From positions 7,825,701 to 7,889,700 of the forward strand of contig OX345637.1 in the NCBI GenBank assembly GCA_947044365.1: a DNA stretch of 64,000 bases, in the 5' to 3' direction. How positions within the stretch are numbered: the stretch's first letter is position 1; each line of letters opens with the position of its first letter. Under the pieces are notes generated by a model, which saw only the letters and a program-made list of their open reading frames with translations, did no database searches and had not been told where the DNA came from. This DNA is from Petrosia ficiformis. Its lineage: Eukaryota > Porifera > Demospongiae > Haplosclerida > Petrosiidae. Shown piece by piece: positions 1-14,700 of the stretch. A program made the position numbers and the translations under genes.

Positions 1-55
1 TTATTAAAATTATATATATGTGTATATTATATATCATGTACATGACTGCAGATAC

Positions 56-2949
56 CTTCCTCTATCAGTGTAGTCAGCAAAGACCTTCATACTATCAACA
101 ACAAGTTTTTCACCTACATGTATAAGTAAACTTAGTAAGTAGGATTGTTTCCATGACGATAAAATTTATTTTTCATTATTCTTACCACTAGAATATCGTT
201 CCTTCATTCCACTGTGTATTCTTCCTGCAATTAAATGGTTCTCAGATAACTTTCATTAAAACAGTAACAAATATAGAGCAACTGAATGACCCTTCCTCCT
301 CTAATTGTTACAGATTTATATACAAGTTAATATACGCTATAAAAATAGGCCAGGTGTTTCATGAAACTTTTGTCAGGTTTACAACTTTCAAAGTTTACAC
401 GTTCAAACATTCTAACTTGCTTTGTTGGAAAGAGGAGTCGTTAAGACAGCCAGTGATGTAAAACTCATGGTTTGTTAGCTGCAGGAAGAGTCTGTAAGAC
501 TGAAAAATCCACACCTAGCTGACTTTTTTTGATAGCTTCTAGTGTGGTAGGGAAAATATTAGCGAGTGCTCGTTCTTGCCACTTCGAAGGAGTGTATACA
601 CTCCACATATGGAAGTCCAGGAGTGTCCAGTTCTTGAAGTACAGTGGAATCAGACACAGACATTTTTCCAAACCATTTACAGTAACCCTCCCGAAGGGGG
701 AGGGTCAAAAACAGACCCTACCCCACCCACCTCTATATGAAAATCCTGTATGACTTAATCCTACAACAGGAAGGTTTGCATAAACATAATTTAAACAAGT
801 TCCTACTTATGCCATAGATACTGTTCATCATGTTGTATAATTTTCTGAAGAAAAGTATATTGAGCATAAAGAACATGATAGTATAAGTTATAAGTTATTT
901 ATGCTCAATAAATTTCCTACTTATGCATGCTTGCTATTTAACCAAACATTTATGCAAAATAGTTGCTCTTTTGGACTTATTTGGCTTCTTGCTAAATATA
1001 TTTATATATAATAATTATTATATATATATATATATAGCAAGGAATTGAAAATTAAATGTTAAGTATTAAATTTTTACTAAAATTAATATTCTGCAAAACT
1101 GCCTTTTTCTGTTCTGTGTCATAATTACATGTATGTATTCATATATCATACCAGAATCACTAGGGTCTGCTAGATACGATAACCACAAAGGAGGAAGGAG
1201 ATTAACATTCATTGAGTCATACTCTTCTGTCCTAAAATCCATGAACACTAGACCTTGATATACCTGATCACAAAAGATAAGAAACACAAGATGGCTCGTA
1301 TATATAACAAAAAAATACAGTACATGCACCTCAGTACAAAACAAAAATACATGAACCAGTAATTTAGGATGTAAAGGATCATCCAACTGATGATCATACA
1401 GTGTTCTAGGTAGACTGGTTGTCTGGATATTACACAGTATATGCTTTTAAAACTGTCTTCATTTATTTCTGTTTACTCGGTACATGCTATCTTAGTAACC
1501 TACATACATGTATGTATTATCAAAGAGATGATTCAACCAGAGCAAACAGTGCTGATCGGTATCGATGAGCACCAACTAATACCTACCAGTACCAATTGGT
1601 ACCAACCAGTGCCAACTGGTGCCAATCAGTCCCAACAAGTACCCACCAGTGCAGGCAAAACACTAAAACTGCTAAATGTTTTACCAGCAAATAGAAATAA
1701 GGGAGAGGTCAACATACATGTAATTCTCATCTATTCCAGTATCTGACTGACCTGTATTACTCTATCCATGAGTCCAGCTTGAATAAAAAGTTCATCTGTT
1801 TCTACAGCTAAAGCAAACTTAGGCTGAACTTTTTTGGAAATGTCCTGAAAGTGGAGAAGCATGAATGTTAACTGATGTTGATCAATCATAATTAATTATT
1901 ATGTGTTCCATATGAAATAAGATGCATATGTGAAAGAAGTATCCCTATGATTACTCTGTAATGATCACGATCATCTCCACTCTCATCTCTGAAACTCAAC
2001 AATATATTATAAAGGTCATTCACATTCACCTTGTCCTCAGAAAAATGCTCATAACTTTAGTTTGAAATGACCAACCATCTTTTTACCTGTACCATCTTCA
2101 TATAATTAGACTTCCCGTTCTTTTTTGTGTATGTCAAATTTCAATTCATTGCTTCATTATTGAGTTACAGTATAATCATGTATTAATCTTATGACATTAA
2201 ACTATACACTATATTACAAATAAAGTCATTATATCATAATTTTGAGGACATCGTGAATGTGAACAGACTTTAGTTTCATTCCTCTTACTTTTAACAAATC
2301 TTGTAAAAGCTTTGCAATGTACATGTACATGTACATGTACATGTACATGTACATGTATTTTATCTACATGTATAACAGCTATTTCACAACATTTCGTCAT
2401 GTTGATTTGCTGTAGTTTGAGCATGCTTTAGTTTATGCACCACACCCATTAACTGACCAAGCACCAGGAATGATACAACTTCCTTAACAACGTGTATGCA
2501 ACACGAGAAAAAAATATATCATTTAACTCTGTGAAAATAGCATTTTCATTGATATACTTGAACAGCATGAAAACAAATAAAGGGACATTTGTGAAAAATG
2601 AGAAACATTTTAACCAAACTAATAATTATTTTACAATGGAGAGGTGTGTTTCTCGTGCTTGCTATATTTTCTGGTACTTGCATAAAATGCCTCCAAAAAC
2701 ATGTCAGCTATATAGTGTAATACAGACAAATAAGTGGTCACACGCAAGGGACCAAGCTGCCTCCCCCTACAGAGAACTCAAATGTTAACTCCTTTTCAGT
2801 TTAAGGGTTAACACAATTGAGCAAATTTACATTAAAACTGAACTAGTTAAATAAATGAAATAGCTAACCATATCAGTAAGATTGAAAAATTGCATCAGAC
2901 ATTTCAGAGTCGCTGTAATAATAGCACTACTCCCAGCCAAGCCCTATGG

Positions 2950-2993
<44 letters not shown>

Positions 2994-3417
2994 AACGAGA
3001 AGAAATGAAAAACTGTTTTGAGGAAATGTTTAATTGTTTTGAGATTTGAAAGAAAATAACCTAAATGATTGTGATTGCTTTGCAGCTGTTTTATAGTAGC
3101 TCGTGTGTGTGTACTATACTCTACGATTGATGACATAATTATACAATGAATTTGTGACAAAAACATAATTATATGAGTATATATGTACATATATACATGT
3201 ATAATTATATAGTATAATATTATACATGTACATTAAACCATCTATTAATAATGTTCTTACCACTTGTCTTGGGATATTTGTTTCATAATTTAGTGTGAAA
3301 TTTTTGCGAGCTAAAGCAATTCTAAAAAAGTGAGTTTTAACTATTAAATTGTGTAATTATGGACATAATAATTATTTATAATAATATAATTTATATACAT
3401 GCAGATTGAATATCTCG

Positions 3418-3471
<54 letters not shown>

Positions 3472-6400
3472 ATCTACCCATTTTCGGCACAGTATTGATA
3501 AAATTTTTTACACGTTGCTTGCATCAATCTTAATCCACCAAGGTATCTGATATAAAAAAACAATGATAATAATTATAATAATTATAATTATATGACTCAT
3601 GTCAGAGGATGAAGTGATGACTAAGCAGTTGATAATTTGATTGGTCATTCCCTAAATTTCATTGATCATTAAGAATGTAATTAATTAGCAGGTATTTCTT
3701 GTGCATAGATACTGTCACTGCTTGTGACTGACTGTTTCCGCATGTGAAAGTGCACGGTAATCACCACCAGTAATATCATCCTTCTCTATGACTTTTAGTG
3801 AACTAATTGTAGGAGCCTATACAACCACACATTTACAATCTAGCTTCAATTGATACGCTTAGACTCATAGTTGACGTAGTGCAGCTTTGCACAGGTTTAT
3901 TTAGCGCAGGTTTGGACAGTCAATCATTTGTTCCTACCATCCCCCCCCCCCACACACACCAGGATATTATATATACATATACAAGATTTATTTTCGGGAA
4001 ACTATCACAGTTTCTCTTAACAAAAAGAGACTTAAAATCAATTTTTTTAGGGGACAAAAATAAAAGCACAGCAACTAGGCCTGGGAACTAGGGGATGTTA
4101 AGTGATGTTGCATTAGATCCTAAGAGATTTTCGTGGTCATCTTGGCTGAAGGGGGGAGAGGGAATGGAAGTCCAAGTTAGGGGTGAGAAATCCCAGAGCA
4201 CACCCCATCGTCGTATGAAGCCCCACATAAAACCATTGTACCATAAAATCTATTTACTTACCCTTCTCTTCTACTGATTCCAAACAAATCAGACAAGCTA
4301 CCAAATTCAGTAGGATCATTCAACGGATGAAGACTCAATTTCTATACAAATTATAACACATTAGCCAGAAACTATGACAGTACTCTTATGCATACATACA
4401 TTACATGTAGAGTGACTCAGTTTTTAATTTGCCAATTTGTAACACAGACTCAAAACTACCAATATGGTATACCTGTCTTTTATGTAATTCCCTGTTTTAC
4501 TTTGAGTCCGAGCCTTTAAAAAGTATATCGAATAATATTAAGTCTGTTTCATCACATTCACGATGACCTCAAGATTAGGATGTGATGACTTTATATGTAC
4601 TATAGTGTATAGTTTAATATCGTAAGGTTAATACATGATTATACTGTAACTGAAAAGAGAAGCCATGGACTGAGAATTTGACATACAAAACAGAATGTGA
4701 AGGATAATTAAATGAAGATAAAAGGATTTTTTTGGTCATTCTTAAACTAAAGTTATGAACATTTTTCAGAGGTCAATGTAAAGTGAACATGAAGAATGAC
4801 CCTTTTCTAGTTTGTAGGCTTATTAAATTACATTCATTGAAATGCTGGTTTTACCACACTATTTCCAGTGTTAGATTTACAGATTAACATTAGGCTTACT
4901 AATAGGAGTTTTAGTTTTAGTTAAATGATTAAAAGTGCCCATTATTGACCATTTTCATTTTAGTTAGTTATAATTATTGCTTCTAGTTACAGTTAATTAA
5001 AACTCACAATGTTTTACTAAAAGGGTTTTTAGTTATAGTTAAAACAACACTAATACGAAACTCTGTCTCATTATATAACACACTCACAAGTTTGCTGGAA
5101 GCAGTGATTGTCACTTCAGCCCAGAAATTCTTGATTGATAATGCTATTGATTTACCACCAAATTGATCGGAAGGATTTCCCATTAGACCAACCCTATAAA
5201 TGAAACAAGAGGTCATGAATACCAGTGTTGAATGAATACACTAGTAACCCTATCCACTGATAGGGATACTAGTCTTATTATTCAGATTTGATATTACTAT
5301 ATAGACAGTTGATAATCATCAGATAGGCGAGCTTGAGCAAGCAAGAATTGCATTAAATAAATAGGAAAATACAGTAACTATCCATTGAAGTGGCATGCAA
5401 GCAAGCAAGATCAGAGAGCATTTGTAGACTTCACTAGGGAGGGTCTCACTCGGGCTCACTCAGGCTTCCTTATTCCCTTAGTTAGTTACCTCTTCTGTTA
5501 ATAAAACAATATTGTTGTACATGTATACTTTTAGATATCTCGTAATAGACTGGACAAATCATCAAGATGCTGTCCATTGAAGTAGCGTTCAAGCAAGCAA
5601 CAAGATCAGAGAGTATTTGTAGACCTGGGGCTCACCATAGTAATATTAGTTGAATATGAGATACATAAATAATACATGTAGTTATATATCAAGGCTAACG
5701 ATTTATTAATGAACTCACTATACACGCATTCAGTATGTAAAGTATAGGCTAAAAAAACTTGCAAGACATGTTCATAGGAACAAACATAGTTTGGAAGGTT
5801 TGTACATACTAGTATACATACATCTACATTGCACTATCAGTACTAAACTGTGGTCTATACTATACTATACCTTATCTGTCCTGTTTTGTCTATTGTATGT
5901 CTACTGCTGTTAATAAAAAAACACATTTTATGCATGAGTGGTCTCTGAAACGCCATGGGCAATTAAATCTCATCCATAATCATGGCTATCAAATCTCATC
6001 CATAATCATGGCTATTAAATCTCATCCATAATATTGGCCAAAATACAGTACATACAAAACTAGTTAATCAGTTTACTAGGTAGGTTTATAAGTAGCTTAG
6101 AACTCAATACTGACCAATCAGATCACTCGGTTTATAATATTCAAATAGTTTTAATAAAGTCTGTTCACGTTCACGATAACCTCAAAATTATGATGTGACG
6201 ACTTTATATGTAATATAGTGTATAGTGTCATAAGGTTAATGTGTGATTATACTGTAACTCAATAATGAAGCAATGGATTGAATTTTTACATAAACAAAAG
6301 GATATTTATATGAAGGTGAACATGAATGAACTTCAATTATCTTTAATTGATGTTGGCTATCAATCCTGTAGCATATGCCAATGAAGTATAAGTCTTCTGA

Positions 6401-7849
6401 GATATCAAATATCATTTTCAAAATTGATTAATAACAAATGCTATAATTATTGTTTTAGTTTATTATTGGTATTTTGTTTTGATTCTTTTTATCTGACAAT
6501 ATACAACTTATTAACATTTAGTTGTGTTGTAGAGGATGATGCAACACAACTTGTAGTATACTATACTATTAGTACAGTACAGTACAAGTTATACTACACT
6601 ATACTACTAGTACAGTACAGTACAAGTTATACTACACTATACTATTAGTACAGTACAGTACAAGTTATACTACACTATACTATTAGTACAGTACAGTACA
6701 AGTTATACTACACTATACTATTAGTACAGTACAGTACAAGTTATACTACACTATACTATTAGTACAGTACAGTACAAGTTATACTACACTATACTACTAG
6801 TACAGTACAGTACAAGTTATACTACACTATACTACTAGTACAGTACAGTACAAGTTATACTACACTATACTATTAGTACAGTACAGTACAAGTTATACTA
6901 CACTATACTATTAGTACAGTACAGTACAAGTTATACTACACTATACTATTAGTACAGTACAGTACAAGTTATACTACACTATACTATTAGTACAGTACAG
7001 TACAAGTTATACTACACTATACTATTAGTACAGTACAGTACAGTACAAGTTATACTACACTATACTACTAGTACAGTACAGTACAAGTTATACTACACTA
7101 TACTATTAGTACAGTACAGTACAAGTTATACTACACTATACTATTAGTACAGTACAGTACAAGTTATACTACACTATACTACTAGTACAGTACAGTACAA
7201 GTTATACTACACTATACTACTAGTACAGTACAGTACAAGTTTTACTACACTATACTATTAGTACAGTACAGTACAAGTTATACTACACTATACTACTAGT
7301 ACAGTACAGTACAGTACAAGTTTTACTACACTATACTATTAGTACAGTACAGTACAAGTTATACTACACTATACTATTAGTACAGTACAGTACAAGTTAT
7401 ACTACACTATACTATTAGTACAACACAGTACAAGTTATACTACACTATACTATTAGTACAGTACAGTACAAGTTATACTACACTATACTATTAGTACAGT
7501 ACAGTACAAGTTATACTACACTATACTATTAGTACAGTACAGTACAAGTTATACTACACTATACTACTAGTACAGTACAGTACAAGTTATACTACACTAT
7601 ACTACTAGTACAGTACAGTACAAGTTATACTACACTATACTATTAGTACAGTACAGTACAAGTTATACTACACTATACTACTAGTACAGTACAGTACAAG
7701 TTATACTACACTATACTATTAGTACAGTACAGTATAAGTTGTAGTAGAAGAGTACATGTACATATGTACATTAAAAGTATAATTAATGGTCTATTTTTTA
7801 AATAATATTAATATATAAATAAATAAATAAATAAATAAATATATATAAT

Positions 7850-7891
<42 letters not shown>

Positions 7892-8757
7892 ATATGTTAG
7901 TATGCTAACAGGTCCTATATACAAAAGAGTTTTGTGTCCGAGGATGTGATATAGCCCGAGCCTGCGAGTGGTATATCACATCTGAGGACACAAAACGAGG
8001 CCCCTATATTTTGTATATAGGACCTGTTAGCATACTATATATATTGTATGATGGTGACATCTCCTGCATAGTGTGCACATGGAAGGTCTATATACTGAAC
8101 TCACAATATCATAGGGATGATGTGACCATCATACTATAATATAATATAATATACATGTATCATGCACTCACCTAGCATATACTCTACTAGTGAAAGGTTC
8201 ATATCGTTGTTGAGAGGCATCCTTCTTTGAGAAGAATTCAATCCATTTAACATAATCTTCTAAATGAATTTGACCAATCAATTGAAAACGTGTCGGTAGT
8301 TTCATTCCATAAACAGCTGTGTTCTTCACTAACCAAGACTACAGTGTTGAATGCACTGGTAAAGCACATAGGTAATTGTGTATATAGTATATGTATCATG
8401 AAACCGAAGTTATCAATTTCATCAGATATAGATAGGGCATGCATTTTAATGCTTTAATGAGTACAAGCACAGTATTTTGGCTCGATAGACCATGGAGTAT
8501 TACATACAACCAGTGGTGTGAAAACAGCCAGTCATGCAGAACATTGTCCGACACATCCAGACACACAGACACACAAGACACAAATACACACACAGATACA
8601 CAGACAGACAGACAGACACAAATACACACACAGATGCACAGACAGACAAACAGACAAACAGACAGACAGACACAAATACACACACAGATACACAGACAGA
8701 CAGACAGACAGACAGAAAAACAGACAGACAGACAGACACAAATACACACACAGTTAC

Positions 8758-8788
<31 letters not shown>

Positions 8789-11700
8789 CAAATACACACA
8801 CAGATGCATAGACAGACAGACAGACAAACAGACAGACAGTATAAGTTGTAGTAGAAGAGTACATGTATTTGATAGTTTTATACACACACAGACAGACAGA
8901 CAAACAGACAGAGACATAGACAAAAATACACACACAGATACAGACAGACAGACAGACAGACAGATAGACAGACAGACAGACACAGACATAAAAATGTAAT
9001 AACAACATACCATGAAATGTCCAAAAGCACGATCTTTAGGAGACTTAAAAGCATCAGAATATTGTGAAACCAATGGCAACGAAGATCGACGAAGACAATA
9101 GAATACCTTTATGAAATAGTGATTTATAATAATAATGGGAATTAAACAGTACATGTATGAACAAACCGGACTAGCAAGTCTTGAAGATGTTTCATGTGGC
9201 TTTGGTTTTTCCAAGAATCTTGTAATTCTGAAATAATTTAGGGTACATGCACATGTACATGTCGTGGGTTCGAATCCCACCCGAGGCAACTCTCATTTTC
9301 ATTTTTCCATTGCCTCAGGTGTCTTTCTTTCTTTCTTTCTTTCTTCTTTCGTTCTACATCTCTGATAACATCATCTACATGTACATCTACATGTACATCT
9401 ACATGTATGTTTAACACATGTGACTGAATACACAGATCATAAACATTACCACCTGTTGATGTGATCATTCATTCTAAAATAACACCCAATTCTTAATACA
9501 ATAGCAGATTTGGAAATTTTCCAAATGCTATTTATTAATTATTCACTTGTTATCAGGAAACTAACTTCAATCTTGTACTAATGTATTCACTAATTGATCA
9601 TTATGTCTAGAAAACTAATTTCTATCTTGTACGTCTTAATGCATTAAATATCACTTCCTATAATTATAATGCTACTTATTACCTTCTAGTTGAATATAGC
9701 CAATCAGATCACAGAAAAGTGGTCACATGAAAAATCAATCATTAGGATTTTTAGATAACAAATTTAAACTACTTGTAAAAAGCCATCAGCACAAGCTCAG
9801 AGAAAGGAGGGTGGCAATGTCAAAAGCATGACCACATCAAAAGCCTAATTGTATTCCTATGATCACATCCAATGAATTGAGACAAGGAAAGGAGGGTGCC
9901 CCACCCCTTTGGCTGTAACCCTGTAAACACAACGTTTGATTACAATTTGCTTCCTCAAAAAGTTTCATTATCATATCAAAACCTCATATTCTCGTTTGTA
10001 ATTTAGCTATTAGATATTTCATTAGTATACACATACTTTCCAGTATTATAATCCACTTCAACTATTCCACGAGTTTCTGTACTCTCTCCTTCCTCTAAAT
10101 CATAATAAATTGCCAGATCGCCTTTCTGTAGGATTAATGATACTACATGTAAGTAGTAATTGAGATTGAATTATACATGTATGATTATAGGCTTTCAGAG
10201 GCAACATAACATATACCACAACAACAGGAAAACAGTACATGTACATGAACAGAATAAGTCATTAGTGCTGTTTTCGTAAACTATAATTTCTTTTAGTGTA
10301 TGTGCGTATGTATTGTATGTATGTGTGTATGTGTGTGTATGCTTACATGTATTTGTGTATGTGTGTCTGTATATGTATATGTGAGTGTATGTGTATGTGT
10401 GTGCATGTGTGTGTATGTGACTGTATGCAGCTGTATGTGAGTGTACAGTATGTGTGTAATGTGTATGTGTATGTGTGTGTGTGTGACTGTGTGTGTATGT
10501 GTGTGTCTGTAAGACACTGTATGTGTGTGTATGTGTGCATGTGTATCTGTACGTGTGTGTATGTGTGTACATGTGTCTGTGCGCATATATGTGTATGTGT
10601 GTCTGACTGTCTGTATTAGTTCTAGTGTCCAAATAGTAACATGTACATGTGTACTTACATCAATCCTCAAGGGACAAGGTATTGTGACTTATAACTAAAT
10701 TACAGGAACTGTATATGACCAACTAAAATAGATTTTGGACAATAATGGGCACTAAAATGTTTTAGTAAGTATAAAACTCAAACTATAACTAAAGTACTTA
10801 CATTAATGTTGACTTGAAAACTACTTAATTATATATTCATTGATAGCATTCACTATTGACAATTATAATTACACAACAGACTTGAATACATAGTGAATAC
10901 CGTATAACATGAATACCGTATAACATGATAATTTTGATGGAACTATTATTTGATTTATAAATTTTTGCAGGAGTTAATTTTCGTGTAAAGATACGTGTGC
11001 AATATAAAATGTTATTCAATTCTAAAATTTCATAAATTTAATTTTCACATATAGACCATTGTGTGAAAATAAATTCCCAGCAAAAGATTCTGTTATATGA
11101 TATATTATGATTATGAAATAAGTGTCAACTCAATTATGATTGCACTTTTCAACTAAAATAGTCATATTATAAATTATAACTAAAAGTGGTCATAACATAC
11201 ATACAATAGTGATACTAATGTGCTATATCATTACTGAGCAGTAGGCATTACCTATTATAACAGTAGGCCAAACATTAAATACTTATAGTCTTGATCAGAG
11301 TTTTTGATAAGTTTTGAAGCATGGGCCAAATTGGCTCAAAACTGGTTAGTGTGTGCGTCATTGGGAATACATCTTGAGCCAATAAACAAAGAGTTAATGC
11401 TGTTAGTGACAGTATAATCATAATTAACTGCGCCAAAGAGAGAACGGTGCAGTACCAAATAAGAAGCTCTTTGGGCCAATGGTGCGCCATATGAGCTTAT
11501 CAAAAACACTGGTCTTGATATACGGCTAGTCTGTCATTTTGTACAGGGAACCTAGTTTTCAGGGAGAGCCATTTTAAATATCAAATTTTTGTTTGCTTTC
11601 TGTACAAAATTCTGAAAAAGTGAGATTTAACATTAAGTATTTTCATTAAAATTATTTCATGAAAAAGTGTCCGTTTCAGGGAAATTATGTGAAATAGCCA

Positions 11701-14700
11701 TACGTATACATACGATCACATGTATACATCATGGTTTTCAATGTCATTAAACATCACTGATTTTTAATAGAACATGCGTGATATCTCATAAAAGTACATG
11801 ATATTCAAACACTCTTCCATAATACTGGACTTTATGATCAATATAATGCAAAAAGGTCCAATAATGATAACTGTCCCAAAGGAACAAGTTTGGTGTGTGA
11901 TTTTCAGTACAGATACAAAAAAAAACATTCATATTAAAAAGATTACCAAAATTTTGCATATGATGATTCTAAATTTCTAATTAATAATACACATATACTG
12001 TACATGTACCTTTAATCTGAAGAAGTCAATCACCTGACCAATATTGAAATTATGATCAAACAACATATCTCCTGCAACCTGTAAAAATATTGAATATAAT
12101 TATAATTATAATAGAGTACTCATGTGGTGTACATTAACCATTGATGACATTTTAATGTCACAAGGCTACATCAATCAGTGTCAGTAGCCTACAAAGTATG
12201 AATGGACGACATAGTACAATTAATGGGTAGTACAGAACGTCCTAATAGCTGATTTAGTTTACAAAAAAAAAACAATAAAGTCTGCTCACATTCATGAATC
12301 ACGATGTCCTCAAAATTATGATGTGATGACTTTATATGTAATATAATGTATAGTTTAATGTCATAAGGTTAATACATGATTATACTGTAACTCAATAATT
12401 GGATTGTAATTTAACATACACAAAAAAGAACGGAAAGGATAATTATATGAAAATGGTACAGGTAACAAGTGTATATAGAGAAAAAAGTATCCCTATGATT
12501 GCTTTATGGTGTCCAGCATTCAGTAATCATGGCTGACTTTATCATGCCCGAAACACAACAGTCTATTATAGTTATTATTTTGATTATATACTCTGTTTAC
12601 CTTTTATAGAACCTTGTAGAACTTTAAGAATACATTTCAGGTAGAATAGCTAGCTATTAGTTCCAGTGTCTACGTAAGCTACACAGCTTTCTTTCTGCTG
12701 GTGTGTAGAGCTTGATCGCGCCGCATTCGCACGTTCTTTTTCGCGCCACGCCCATTAATTGACCGAGCCCCCGGGATCCGGGAATGATGTAACTTCCTTA
12801 ACTACGTATACAACGCATACTCGCGTAGGTGACACAAGAATATATATATATAAACATACATCGAACCCGTGGGAAAGCAATCATAGGGATGGCCCTACGG
12901 GCCATAAAAAGATTGTTGGTCATTTAAAATTAAGCATTTTTCTGAGAACAAGGTGAATGTGAATGACCTTTAGTTATAGTTATACAACCTACATGTATAT
13001 GTACATGTAGGTTGTTGGTGCAACTTCGCTAAATATTTTATATTTTATATAAATATAATCTTCTCAAGTTCTTCAAAGTTACTATGTACACCAAATGACT
13101 ATCGAACATGTCAAAAAACATATCCCAACATAATATATACAACATGTACATATTACACATATAAACTTTATATAATTATAATTGTGATGCAAATGGCTAG
13201 CATGAATGACATGACAGCACACAATATGGTTAGGATTTTTGATATATAGAGATTAACTGTGATATACTAGCATGAGAGAATTAGAAACAGGAACGATGAA
13301 TCTGACTAGGAATCAAACACAGGATCTTCTAACAACTAGTTAGACACGCTTACCATCTGAGCCACCAGACTCCTTGATGGCAGAGGAGAATAGGATTGTA
13401 CTAATCCCAAAGCTAGCTTGATTTTTCAGTTTTTTATTTATTTATAATTCTCTTATATAATAATAAAAAAGGCTTTAGCTGTAAAATAACAACAATGATC
13501 CCCCACATATAGGGATGGAGGATATTCTAGTCACTACATAACTTATTAACTAATTCTCTAGTAATAACTTGTTTACTAACATGAAACAAAATGTAATAAA
13601 CTTTTAATTAACTAAGGTATTTAACAGTATAAGTGTAGATACCCCGGTATGTCACTGGATGTATATTTGTGTAAATGATTTAATCTACATTCTTTGCCAT
13701 GTTAAACTTTTCAGAGATCATTGGACAAACTATGATTTCAATAATTAATAAAAATTAGTAACAATATCATAAATACTGTTTATTAAACAATATTGAAAAT
13801 AGTTACTAATACCGAAATACAGTCCCAGCCTCCATTTAGAAAATTCAAACCTTGAATTTGAAAGATTTGGCAACATACAGGGTTATCGTAGTGTGCCTAT
13901 GTGCAAACAAATTCCAAGGGGATGGGGCTAAACCTCATGCAAGTGTGGGTGACACATTTAGAGCAACTGTTACATGTAATTTAATTAAACTTACCACCAT
14001 AATATCGTCAACAATCTTTTTAGAGCGAATGGCAAGCTCCAGATCAGCAATAGCTCCAAGACTATTAGTAGATGATGTACATGTATGTAATCAATATTAT
14101 AATCATATTAAATCATTTCCTTCACCTGTTTTCAGAGTTTGTAGATCCATCGTTGACAATGTTAGAAACAGGAAATTCATTTGCAGTAGCCCATCGTTCA
14201 TAGTGCTTGTATCTTGTGTGATTAAAGAGTGATGTATAAAAAATTAGGATGTGATGACTTTATATGCAATACATGTATTAGTGTATAGTTTAATGTCATA
14301 AGGTTAATACATGATTATAGATATTGACATACTTAAAAAAGAACAGGAAGGATAATTATATGAAAATAGTGCAGGTAAAAATATTGTTGGTCCTTCCAAA
14401 CTAAAGTTACAAATATTTACTGATGTCATGATGATCTTTAAGCTACTAGGATTCCAGTACAAAATTTTAATGGTAAGTTTTAAATTGGTTTGCACAATGA
14501 AAAAATAAACATCATACTATACTATAAACTATGTTACCGTAGCAACCAATGTTTTTGACCTTTGCTATATATATGCAGTCTTAGATTTGAGAATGTGAAG
14601 AGGGAAATCTCCTTAGAAGTATTCTCACTGTGATTTTCCAATAGGGGGTGCACAGAAGTAATTAGTTGGTTACATCTATGTTCCTCACACAGAAGTAGCT

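Noticed and set aside
465..671. 68-residue minus-strand frame ([13 protein letters not shown]...) considered as an exon of the fusion gene
   Set aside because: Exon 17 joins exon 18 at 224-186 in phase and matches glucuronokinase (GRIHSG); this frame breaks the phase and has no family match.
6424..6648. 74-residue + strand frame before the minisatellite
   Set aside because: Mostly hydrophobic AT-rich translation running into tandem repeats; no family resemblance.
8396..9289. 297-residue minus-strand frame
   Set aside because: It strings together a SINE piece, two true exons of the fusion gene and CAGA repeat read through introns. Only 9227-9167 and 9106-9011 are supported as exons.
13288..13378. 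Functional tRNA gene
   Set aside because: The T stem does not pair and the anticodon loop lacks a purine 3' of the anticodon; kept only as a tRNA-like relic.
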